Shown: positions 1-5,642 of the stretch, in pieces
How positions within the stretch are numbered: position 1 is the first letter of the stretch
Layout of the letters: every line of letters begins with the position of its first letter
Source of the DNA: Bacteroides sp.
GTDB lineage: Bacteria > Bacteroidota > Bacteroidia > Bacteroidales > SM23-62
Assembly: GCA_030667765.1 (NCBI GenBank)
Contig: DAOUVF010000139.1
Span: forward strand, 1-7,512
Direction: 5' to 3'
Length of the DNA stretch: 7,512 nt
Program-made: the position numbers and the translations under genes
Notes under the pieces: generated by a model
The model's input: only the letters and a program-made list of their open reading frames with translations
Database searches by the model: none
What the model was told of the DNA's origin: nothing

Positions 1-102
1 CTTTTTAACCTTTCCCTCGAGCGTAATTATGATGTCATGATCATAAACCACCCCTTCCACAGTGATAGACCCAAAGGAAGAATCATTGATTACCGGTGCC
101 AT
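1..102 (-). CDS. Mth938-like domain protein, N-terminal part (3' end beyond left edge)
   Basis: Reading the minus strand from an ATG at 102, 34 codons stay open to the window edge. The peptide begins MAPVINDSSFGSITVEG and continues through YDHDIIITLEGKVKK. The order 'FGSI-V-G--Y-HD-I' followed by a short acidic/Gly turn and a Lys-rich stretch is typical of the start of Mth938-like (DUF498-type) domains, small alpha/beta proteins of about 110-130 residues whose biochemical role is unknown. A good ribosome-binding sequence (GAGGAG) lies 4 nt before the ATG, which decides the start. The gene is transcribed away from the LRR operon and follows a glycosyltransferase remnant on the same strand. Only about a quarter of the domain is visible, so the family call rests on this N-terminal pattern alone. 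Confidence 0.65.
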   Translation of the reverse strand, partial: MAPVINDSSFGSITVEGVVYDHDIIITLEGKVKK

Positions 103-156
103 GGTGCTCCTCTGTTTACGACCTATACAAGTTACTATAATGTCCAGAATGATATG

Positions 157-261
157 TTAAACCGGAGTAAAAAATTGACTTTCAAGAGCAGTCAATGCCT
201 GCTGCAATTGTTTCTCTTCATTCTTGCAAGGGATCACGATGGAGAGAAGACTGGAATTCAT
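157..261 (-). pseudogene. Glycosyltransferase family 2 remnant (first 34 codons)
   Basis: On the minus strand an ATG at 261 opens a 34-residue frame, MNSSLLSIVIPCKNEEKQLQ followed by QALTALESQFFTPV, ending in TAA at 157-159. The 'SIVIPCKNEE..L..AL..L..Q' pattern is the nucleotide-sugar-binding first beta-strand and helix of GT-A fold family 2 glycosyltransferases, which normally exceed 230 residues. Nothing recognisable as the following DNGSTD or DxD segments is found in any minus frame between 157 and the next gene start at 102. The rest of the gene therefore appears deleted rather than merely frameshifted. It is most likely a non-functional 5' stub. A chance resemblance is possible for so short a peptide but unlikely given the match along its whole length. 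Confidence 0.6.
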
Positions 262-324
262 AGTTGTCACCTGCGTTTTCAAACCTGAAAAACACCATGA
301 GTGTCGATCATTAATGCAGTAAAA

Positions 325-356
325 TTTGACTTTGAGAGGAGCTTGGATTAACTTTA
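325..356 (+). promoter_or_regulatory. Bacteroidota-type promoter for the LRR lipoprotein operon
   Basis: TTTG at 325-328 is followed after 20 nt by TAACTTTA at 349-356. This matches the Bacteroides primary-sigma pattern (-33 TTTG, 19-21 nt, -7 TAnnTTTG) at all but the last base. Transcription would start near 360-364, leaving a very short leader. That favours the second in-frame ATG (379) as the start used. A second TTTG at 331-334 is too close to serve with this -7 box. Confidence 0.5.
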
Positions 357-369
357 TAAAAACAATGCC

Positions 370-1761
370 ATGCAAGAAATGAAAAAGCTTTTTTTTCTTT
401 TCAGGATTTCCTTTCTGTATACAATGCTCCTGTTTGCAGGTTGTGGATCTATCCCTGGATCAGAGGATCCTGAGCAATATATTATTGATGTGACCGGCGC
501 CCCAATGGTACTCAATTGCTCAAAATCATACTCCTTTGCCGGTCACTATGCCAACGAGGAAAATGATACGGTCAGTTTGGCCGTTTCTGCAGGTGACCTG
601 ATTTACTTCCAGTTAATGGGAGACGAAATCTTATGTTACCGATACAATCCGTCTGATGGTTTGAATCTTTCTGTCAGATATGATACTATCTACGACCGGT
701 TTTACCTGAATAATGAGTTAATTTCGGTCAGTTTATCGGAAGGATCGGCGGCGTGGGACTGGCTCAAAGGGGTTGATAAAGAAGTTCTGACCGGTATTCG
801 GTCCTTTTATATTTCTTTACCTCTGTCGGAAGCCGAAATGAATTCGCTGGAGATGATATCCGGGGTAATTTCAAATCCCGGTTTGTTTATAGAAGGTGAC
901 AGCCTGCTGGAGGAAGTGCTCTCTCTTATTAAACCCGGTTGGCTTATCGCGGATGATCTGAATTACAGCACAATTTCTGATGATACAAAAGCTAATTTAA
1001 AGCACCTGGAGCTATTGTGGCACTCAGGCGCAGATTCCATTGATCCTGATTTTCTCTACGGGCTCCCGGAATTGAATTCCCTGATCATTGAATACTGGGA
1101 TTCAACTGATATAACTGATTTTCAATTTGCAAAATTAAAACGTCTCGAGTCCCTCTCCATCATAGAATCCGATATCCATGATCTTTCGCCCATTGCCGCA
1201 TCATCTAAGATTAAAAATTTGAACCTTATCTACTGTGAAACACTTAAAGAGATTGGATCTGTAGCTGATCTTGCCGGGATAACATGCCTGGGGCTGACCG
1301 GTTGCCAAAACATCATTGATATCCCGGCCATTCTTCAAATGCCTCAACTTACCCGTCTGTCCGTTCCAGAGAATACCTCCCAAATGGAGTTTGCTGAAAT
1401 CATTACCAGGCAGAGTGCACTTCAGGTGCTGGAACTGGTTAGCTGTGACAGCATAACAGATCTTTCACCTTTGGAGGATTATACAGGACTAAAGGCCCTT
1501 ACCCTGGATCTCAATGTTCAGGATCTCAAACCTGTCTACCAATTAACCGGGTTAGAACTGCTGGTCCTGGCAGAGGATTTCTTCGAAGACTCTCTCTCCA
1601 TAACCCAGATTCAACAAGCCATGCCTAACACGAGGATTGTTGCCGGTGGAGGTTTCTGCCTCGGCTCCGGATGGATCCTGTTGCTGGTCCCGGCAATCAT
1701 TGTCCTGGTTATTTTAAGGAAAAGATATACCGGATCGCGTTTTGCCAGGGTCAACCGATGA
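370..1761 (+). CDS. Leucine-rich-repeat lipoprotein with Cys-containing C-terminal sorting-like tail
   Basis: This is a 463-residue exported protein. It has a hydrophobic signal sequence (about 4-24) ending in a lipobox-like L-F-A-G-C with Cys25, so lipid anchoring is likely although Phe at -3 is not the usual residue. Residues 30-190 form an unrecognised N-terminal domain. Residues 205-420 hold irregular leucine-rich repeats of the 'LxxLxLxxCxxLxDLSPL' bacterial type, usually a protein-binding surface. The last 38 residues are GGGFC (426-430), LGSG, one hydrophobic helix (435-449) and a basic tail starting RKR with four further Arg. That is the tripartite layout of C-terminal sorting signals with an invariant Cys. 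The stop codon overlaps the start of a CPBP protease gene (ATGA), which suggests co-translation and an enzyme-substrate relation. ATG 379 (MKKLFF...) gives a more canonical signal peptide and fits the promoter better than ATG 370. The molecular partner of the repeats is unknown. Confidence 0.85.
   Translation: MQEMKKLFFLFRISFLYTMLLFAGCGSIPGSEDPEQYIIDVTGAPMVLNCSKSYSFAGHYANEENDTVSLAVSAGDLIYFQLMGDEILCYRYNPSDGLNLSVRYDTIYDRFYLNNELISVSLSEGSAAWDWLKGVDKEVLTGIRSFYISLPLSEAEMNSLEMISGVISNPGLFIEGDSLLEEVLSLIKPGWLIADDLNYSTISDDTKANLKHLELLWHSGADSIDPDFLYGLPELNSLIIEYWDSTDITDFQFAKLKRLESLSIIESDIHDLSPIAASSKIKNLNLIYCETLKEIGSVADLAGITCLGLTGCQNIIDIPAILQMPQLTRLSVPENTSQMEFAEIITRQSALQVLELVSCDSITDLSPLEDYTGLKALTLDLNVQDLKPVYQLTGLELLVLAEDFFEDSLSITQIQQAMPNTRIVAGGGFCLGSGWILLLVPAIIVLVILRKRYTGSRFARVNR
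1645..1758 (+). other. Putative C-terminal protein-sorting signal (Gly/Cys motif, TM helix, Arg-rich tail)
   Basis: Codons 426-463 of the LRR lipoprotein encode GGGFC with Cys at 1657-1659, a 15-residue hydrophobic run from WILLLV to VILRKR, and a tail with Arg at 450, 452, 457, 460 and 463. Known Cys-containing sorting signals (MYXO-CTERM, JDVT-CTERM, Synerg-CTERM, CGP-CTERM) share this order of short motif, helix and Arg cluster, and are assigned to CPBP-family endopeptidases. The similarity here is in layout. I do not claim membership in any of those four named families. A plain C-terminal membrane anchor is the alternative. Confidence 0.5.
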
Positions 1762-2417
1762 CTTATTTCCAAAGGACATTTCAAAGTAATTCTAATGCAC
1801 TTCCTTCTGCTATCCTTGTAATCGGTGGGATTTGCATTTTTGGAATATTCATTCATGCAGACTCCTGGCTGCGCATTATTTCTTTCGCCGGCCTGGCACT
1901 TGCTGCAGTAGTTATCAGCCGATCAGTACGGGACATCAAATCCCTGCTGGGTGTTCTTGGCATTGTCCCATTCACTCGAAAAGTGATTTATTACAGCGTG
2001 GCGGGGATTATTTTGGGAACGCTGCTGGGGCTATTGTATAATTTCATCAAGGCAGACTCTCTGCTTCCTGCGACCCTGACAAAGTTTGCCCTCATGGCTC
2101 CCCTGATTGGAATTACGGAGGAACTGGTGTTCAGGGGATTTGTACAGTCAAGGTCTGTGTCATCAGGTCCGTTGGCCTCAGTAATTATTACAGCCTCCGG
2201 ACATACACTTTATAAATATCTTGTGATCAGGACAGTGCCTGTCGCTCTTGACACAGATATCCCTTCCCTTGTTTTATTGACATTCCTGGCAGGGGTGGTT
2301 TTCGGAATTATGAGAGAGGCTTCCAGGAGCGTCATCCCTCCTGCCCTTGCCCATGCCCTTTTTGACATTATTGTTTACGGAGGAGCCAGCCTGGCTCCTG
2401 TTTGGATATGGAGCTAA
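1758..2417 (+). CDS. CPBP-family intramembrane glutamic endopeptidase (Rce1/myxosortase-like)
   Basis: This 219-residue multi-spanning membrane protein begins at the ATG inside the ATGA overlap with the LRR gene. An upstream in-frame ATG (1671) would lie deep inside the LRR frame and is not preferred. Hydrophobic segments are visible at about 17-33, 40-54, 77-97, 107-119, 139-157, 171-185 and 193-208. The three CPBP/Abi motifs are present: E121-E122-xxx-R126 (GITEELVFRG), His149 in the following helix, and H199-xxx-D203 (AHALFD, where Asn is more common than Asp). In this family the glutamates and histidines form the proteolytic site within the membrane. Relatives process CAAX proteins, act as bacteriocin immunity proteins, or cleave C-terminal sorting signals. 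The gene order favours the last: its likely substrate is the protein encoded immediately upstream. The gene ends convergently, overlapping the stop of the next gene by 3 bp. Confidence 0.85.
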   Translation: MTYFQRTFQSNSNALPSAILVIGGICIFGIFIHADSWLRIISFAGLALAAVVISRSVRDIKSLLGVLGIVPFTRKVIYYSVAGIILGTLLGLLYNFIKADSLLPATLTKFALMAPLIGITEELVFRGFVQSRSVSSGPLASVIITASGHTLYKYLVIRTVPVALDTDIPSLVLLTFLAGVVFGIMREASRSVIPPALAHALFDIIVYGGASLAPVWIWS

Positions 2418-3019
2418 CGCGTTATGGCCACAATCTCGTCAACCGGGATCCTGTTTGCCATTCCGATGACCTCATTCTCATCCTCAATGCCTTCACACTG
2501 AAAGCTAAGCAATGAACCGCTGAACGGCATCTGGAGATCGTAGGAAACCATGCCTTCGCTATCTGTATTCATGGTAAGCAGTGCCTTGTAGCCTTCAATC
2601 TTGATCCGCTTCTGATTCTCATCTGAGGTCATAAACCCGGGCATGGCAAGTATGGTATTGATACCTGCCAGCAGCGGAGAATCACTGACTATCTCAATGG
2701 AAGCATTCCTGTCTTCAGCCGTATAGGAACGACTGATGAACAGTCCCGCAAAACCAATATTCACACCTGTTACATCATCTCCCGTTTCAATCTTTGACAT
2801 GCCGTTCATTTCATCTGGCAGGATGGCAAGGATCTCTTTGCCAATTGCCTGGTTTATTCCATTTAAAGCTCCCTGCAGTGCAAAGCGGGCATCCTCGAGA
2901 TTGTCAGATTTGTAAGATGAAAGAGCATCATCCAGGCTGGCAGTTACTTCCTGGGCATTTATGAAAGCACCCTGAAAGGTGAACACAGCAACTGTTAAAA
3001 GGATCAGTATCTTTTTCAT
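2414..3019 (-). CDS. Secreted protein of unknown function, downstream tandem paralogue
   Basis: This 201-residue protein has a clear signal peptide (MKKILILLTVAVFTFQGAFINA, cleavage near Gln23). The mature part starts with a helical stretch (about 28-60, 'ALSSYKSDNLEDARFALQGALNGINQAIG'-like), then LPDEMNGM (67-74), a beta-rich region 'VNIGFAGLFISRSY' (86-99), 'SIEIVSDSPLLAGINTIL' (107-124), 'KRIKIEGYKALL' (137-148) and an acidic end. It aligns along its length with residues about 84-255 of the protein encoded just upstream, so the two arose by duplication. Its start overlaps that gene's stop (ATGA at 3019-3016), which implies translational coupling. Similar envelope proteins of unknown function occur in other Gram-negative bacteria, but I cannot name the family. 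The periplasm or cell surface is the likely location. The stop codon (TAG) overlaps the convergent CPBP stop. Confidence 0.8.
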   Translation of the reverse strand: MKKILILLTVAVFTFQGAFINAQEVTASLDDALSSYKSDNLEDARFALQGALNGINQAIGKEILAILPDEMNGMSKIETGDDVTGVNIGFAGLFISRSYTAEDRNASIEIVSDSPLLAGINTILAMPGFMTSDENQKRIKIEGYKALLTMNTDSEGMVSYDLQMPFSGSLLSFQCEGIEDENEVIGMANRIPVDEIVAITR

Positions 3020-3792
3020 TGTTCTCCAAATTCTTTTTTAATTTTTTCAATATCAAATTCATTCGCCGCAGCCATGATTTCCTGTTCGTTTTCAAAATTG
3101 ACACCTTCAGCAACAAAAATTGACGACTGTCCGAATGGCACGCTGAGGGTATATCCGGAATATTCATCATATGCAAGAACTCCACGGTAATCCTTGAACT
3201 TCACCTGTTTGTGATTCTGATCTTCAGCTGTTGATGCATAAGCTCCACTGGTCAGGTATATGTTCACAGCGGAAAGCATAGCTGCATCATTACCCACAGT
3301 TACCTTCAGTTGCTGGTCATTCCCACTATATACACGCTCAATGATCAAGCCTACAAACCCGATGCTCATACTGGAAACATTGTCATTTTCAGGAACCGTT
3401 TTGAGCCCTTTAACAGTTTCCGGAAATCCATCCAGGACATTTTGCCCGATCTCCATTTCAATACCCAGTATGGCCTGACGAACAGAATAACGGGCCTCAG
3501 TATAACTGCCTTGATTAAAAGCAGACTCTGCATTATTGATGTTTTCGGCTACATCCGGGGCCGTGTGTGTGAGTCCCCCTCCACGGGTATTTTTAGCACC
3601 GGAGGCTGAACTGGTTTGCTGAAAACTGGCACTTTCAGTTTTCTTTTCCTCTCCGAACACATCATTGATTATCTCATCTTCGGCTCTCTGCTTGAGCTTC
3701 TTTAAGAAGGACTGGGCAGTTATTTGCTGTCCGGTTAACAAAATAAGGACCAGTCCCAGGACCAATCCTGTGAAAATTCGGTAGTGTTTCAT
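3016..3792 (-). CDS. Secreted protein of unknown function, upstream tandem paralogue with coiled linker
   Basis: This is a 258-residue exported protein. It has a signal peptide (about 1-27, cleavage after TAQ), a charged amphipathic stretch (29-51, 'FLKKLKQRAEDEIINDVFGEEKK'-like), a low-complexity Ser/Gly/Thr linker (52-80), then a domain (84-255) homologous to the whole mature part of the downstream protein. Shared landmarks in order are 'A-YSVRQAILGIEMEIGQ' versus 'ARFALQGALNGINQAIG', 'FPETVKGL' versus 'LPDEMNGM', 'SIGFVGLIIERVY' versus 'NIGFAGLFISRSY', and 'KQVKFKDYRGVL' versus 'KRIKIEGYKALL'. The N-terminal extension is unique to this copy. The start ATG lies four bases from an inverted repeat that may control it. 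The function is unknown. Expression with its paralogue suggests that the two act together, perhaps as a heteromer in the periplasm or on the surface. Confidence 0.8.
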   Translation of the reverse strand: MKHYRIFTGLVLGLVLILLTGQQITAQSFLKKLKQRAEDEIINDVFGEEKKTESASFQQTSSASGAKNTRGGGLTHTAPDVAENINNAESAFNQGSYTEARYSVRQAILGIEMEIGQNVLDGFPETVKGLKTVPENDNVSSMSIGFVGLIIERVYSGNDQQLKVTVGNDAAMLSAVNIYLTSGAYASTAEDQNHKQVKFKDYRGVLAYDEYSGYTLSVPFGQSSIFVAEGVNFENEQEIMAAANEFDIEKIKKEFGEQ

Positions 3793-3795
3793 TTA

Positions 3796-3825
3796 AGTCT
3801 AAATTAAATTAGACTAAATTAAATA
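3796..3825. repeat. Inverted repeat plus 11-nt direct repeat before the secreted-paralogue operon
   Basis: AGTCTAA (3796-3802) and TTAGACT (3809-3815) form perfect 7-bp inverted arms around a 6-nt AT spacer. Overlapping this, CTAAATTAAAT occurs at 3799-3809 and again at 3814-3824, a 15-bp repeat interval. The block lies 4-33 bp upstream of the start codon at 3792, on the stretch where ribosomes and polymerase must bind. An operator or leader hairpin is possible. The low complexity makes chance origin a real alternative. Confidence 0.35.
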
Positions 3826-3899
3826 CAAATAATTAAACTTATCAAATTTTGAATAAAAAAACAGGATGGAAAAGGTCCGGTCAGGGAAATGTATTCAAA

Positions 3900-4250
3900 T
3901 TAAAGAGTATACATTTCCTGGTATGTAAGTTTCATGTTTTCAATCCATTTCCGGGATAAACGCAAAATCCTATTCAGCAATAAACGAAACATATTGTGCT
4001 GTGTGCTTGTCATGCTATCTTCCTTAACCGGTAAGTCTATCCGTGCATTAATCTCAAAGAGCTTATCTATCAATTCAATAGACATCCTGTCCAGTTCCTT
4101 CAGGGATTTTTTCAAAGATGCATTATCGTCTGTAGACGAGTTAAGTTTCTTTCGGGCTTTCTTTGACCTTGAAACCATCGTACAGCCAATATTGATGGCG
4201 GTTTCAAGCTTTTCGCTCACAATTCCGTCATATTCAGCAGATTGACTCAT
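3900..4250 (-). CDS. Small helical protein of unknown function
   Basis: This is a 116-residue protein without a signal peptide or membrane segment, so probably cytoplasmic. It is almost entirely predicted helix: residues about 5-35 (amphipathic, ending in SRSKKARKK), 41-70 (Leu/Ile heptad-like spacing, 'LKKSLKELDRMSIELIDKLFEI') and 82-114 (basic, 'HNMFRLLLNRILRLSRKWIENMKL'), separated by Ser/Thr/Asp turns. A three- or four-helix bundle is a reasonable guess. I do not recognise a family. I chose ATG 4250 because an AGG sits 7-9 nt before it. The GTG at 4262 would add only four residues and has its purine run too close. It is transcribed away from the epimerase pseudogene, from a region containing five phased repeats, and is followed at 107 bp by the secreted-paralogue operon on the same strand. 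Confidence 0.65.
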   Translation of the reverse strand: MSQSAEYDGIVSEKLETAINIGCTMVSRSKKARKKLNSSTDDNASLKKSLKELDRMSIELIDKLFEINARIDLPVKEDSMTSTQHNMFRLLLNRILRLSRKWIENMKLTYQEMYTL

Positions 4251-4271
4251 AACAAACCTCACTTCCTTTTA

Positions 4272-4279
4272 TAAATATA
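4272..4279 (-). promoter_or_regulatory. Possible -7 box for the small helical-protein gene
   Basis: On the minus strand TATATTTA (4279-4272) matches TAnnTTTG except for its last base and lies 21 nt before the start at 4250. No TTTG occurs at the -33 distance. That place is instead occupied by the phased TTAACATT units beginning 8 bp upstream, which would suit an activator-dependent promoter. Confidence 0.3.
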
Positions 4280-4287
4280 CGGAAAAC

Positions 4288-4339
4288 TTAACATTGGGTT
4301 AACATTTATTTAATATTTAATTCACATTTGATTAACATT
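4288..4339. repeat. Five 8-bp direct repeats at 11-bp spacing (response-regulator-type binding array)
   Basis: Units start at 4288, 4299, 4310, 4321 and 4332, each exactly 11 bp apart: TTAACATT, TTAACATT, TTAATATT, TTCACATT, TTAACATT, with 3-bp spacers of unrelated sequence (GGG, TAT, TAA, TGA). Three units are identical and two differ at one position. The steps before (4277) and after (4343) do not match. Direct repeats of this size, once per helical turn, are the binding mode of OmpR/PhoB-family winged-helix regulators. All five also fit the Bacillus PhoP half-site TT(A/C/T)A(C/T)A. The array lies between divergent genes and could serve either. The regulator is not encoded in this window. 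Confidence 0.6.
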
Positions 4340-4385
4340 ATGTAGTGGAAAACTCACTTTTTTCTGCGAAATTACTGCTGGCATT

Positions 4386-4945
4386 ATGAATATTCTTGTA
4401 ATCGGGGGAACCGGACTGGTGGGAAGTTATTTACTTCCACAACTGGTAAAAAGCGGACATGAAGTTTTTGCACTTACGCGGGCAACATCCAAAATTGACA
4501 AATTACAGGAAATAGGTGCCCGGGATATTCTGGGAGATATCCTCGAACCTCAGGCATTTCTCAAGGAATTGCCTGAAAAACCTGACTTTATCATCTTGCT
4601 GGCAATGCCCGGTATAACACCCGGTAAAAGGATCGGCAAACCTGAAATTATCCAATTAATCTACGGGAGAATTTACGGAAATGGCGGATTATTCCGGTCG
4701 TCCACGCCAACGATGCGGCCAATGCTATTATAAGATCTATTGAAAAAAAACCATTCGGGGAAAGATTCATCATTGCTGACGACACACCGGTGAAACAAAG
4801 GGATTTCACGAACTACATGGCTAATTTAATGGATTTAAAACAACCTGGAAGCATCCTGGGATGGAATCCTGAATATCCATCCTATCGAACAGGCCTGGAG
4901 CATACAATAAAAGAAATGGGGGAAAACCAACCTTACTTCATGTAA
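4386..4945 (+). pseudogene. NAD-dependent epimerase/dehydratase (extended SDR), decayed by internal deletions
   Basis: The first 104 codons are an SDR start: Rossmann motif GGTGLVG (7-13), then 'GDIL' after the second strand pair, 'IILLAMPG', and a jump to 'IQLIYGRIYGNGGLF'. In intact family members of about 290-320 residues that last motif lies some 70 residues further on, after the catalytic YxxxK, which is absent here. At about 4691-4697 the frame shifts. The +1-related frame then reads IPVVHANDAANAII, 'GERFIIADDTPVKQ', a second apparent jump near 4840-4858, and LGWNPEYPSYRTGL to a TAA at 4943-4945. The total is about 186 codons, roughly 110 short. The first frame alone would give a 115-residue product ending at 4733. 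Without the catalytic Tyr/Lys it cannot be an active dehydrogenase or epimerase. The phased repeats lie just upstream and may be its former control region. Confidence 0.8.
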
Positions 4946-5012
4946 GCATTTTTAATAACTTTATTCAATCTGATCACAATTCAGAAATCTTAAATTTCTT
5001 CAGCCTTGAATT

Positions 5013-5642
5013 ATGAAAACCTTAAATGTTTTTATTACCGGACTCTTTGGTGCTATGTTTCTATTTTTACCCATAATGGCTTTTAGTCAACCCGGACCAA
5101 TGACCTATGAAGAATACATAAGGGATGCTGCTGCCTCGAAAGAGGAAATAGATGTATTCCTGAACAAGCCCTCCTGGGCCCAGTTTGATCCTGATGTAGG
5201 CTACATCCTTGGTAACTTTTCCCCGCATGACGGGGTGGATGGCAGCAAAACCATATCCACTGTCCGGCAGGATGGCGCCCGCACCTCATTTGTATATACG
5301 GACCGGCCTTGCAGGATCAATACTTATGGGAACAGTTTTACACAATGCCACCAGGTCAACGATGCAGAAACCTGGCAGGAGTACCTGGCCGGTCACCTGG
5401 GCGAACCCATACGGAACTATGGGATGGGCGGATTCGGTGTGTACCAGGCCTATCGCAGGATGCTTCGGGAAGAAAGTACGGAAAACGCTGCCGAGTACCT
5501 TATGCTGTATATCTGGGGAGATGATCACATTCGGACCCTGCTGCGATGCAGGTACGCATTAACAAGGAGTTGGCGGCGTGAACAGGATAAAAAGGAGGGC
5601 GTGGGTATCATGTTTCACGGGAACTTCTGGTTCAATAATTAA
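5013..5642 (+). CDS. SGNH/GDSL-type hydrolase, N-terminal half (interrupted by in-frame TAA)
   Basis: This is a 209-residue frame with a signal peptide (MKTLNVFITG... to FSQ26), an N-terminal region of about 75 residues, then SGNH blocks. Block I is 'INTYGNSFTQCHQ' with nucleophile Ser108 (GNS instead of GDS). The block II-like glycine stretch is 'NYGMGGFGVYQAY' (136-147), and 'WGDDH' (168-172) takes the block III position. The catalytic His block is missing from this half and is found in the next frame, which continues in the same phase after TAA 5640-5642. The two halves together (about 428 residues) make one periplasmic or extracellular esterase-type protein. As it stands, this half would be exported but lack a catalytic base. 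The substrate is unknown; the following secreted alpha/beta hydrolase suggests ester removal from a polymer. Confidence 0.75.
   Translation: MKTLNVFITGLFGAMFLFLPIMAFSQPGPMTYEEYIRDAAASKEEIDVFLNKPSWAQFDPDVGYILGNFSPHDGVDGSKTISTVRQDGARTSFVYTDRPCRINTYGNSFTQCHQVNDAETWQEYLAGHLGEPIRNYGMGGFGVYQAYRRMLREESTENAAEYLMLYIWGDDHIRTLLRCRYALTRSWRREQDKKEGVGIMFHGNFWFNN

Noticed and set aside
3260..3609. Plus-strand open frames of 72 and 99 codons inside the secreted-paralogue gene
   Set aside because: They lie antisense to a protein with a signal peptide and a paralogue. Their peptides show no domain pattern and are shadows.
3841..3899. Rho-independent terminator after the small helical-protein gene
   Set aside because: A T-run is present on the minus strand, but the GC-rich segment before it does not form a convincing stem.
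3934..4245. Plus-strand 103-codon frame opposite the small helical protein
   Set aside because: The minus-strand reading has a ribosome-binding site and a coherent helical pattern. The plus reading is biased Ser/Phe/Leu and looks like an antisense shadow.
4263..4385. Strong promoter for the epimerase on the plus strand
   Set aside because: TTTG occurs at 4327-4330 but no TAnnTTTG-like box follows at the right distance. Only the repeat array is supported.
4956..4963. TAACTTTA resembling a -7 box upstream of the SGNH hydrolase
   Set aside because: No TTTG lies 19-21 nt upstream, so by itself it is only a chance AT-rich match.
4983..4999. AGAAAT/ATTTCT inverted repeat before the SGNH hydrolase start
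   Set aside because: The arms are only 6 bp and AT-rich, there is no T-run, and the position does not suit a terminator of a live gene.
5640..5642. TAA recoded as a sense codon (alternative genetic code)
   Set aside because: TAA is used as an ordinary terminator by several other genes here, such as the alpha/beta hydrolase, CPBP and UroD-family genes, so a general reassignment is excluded.
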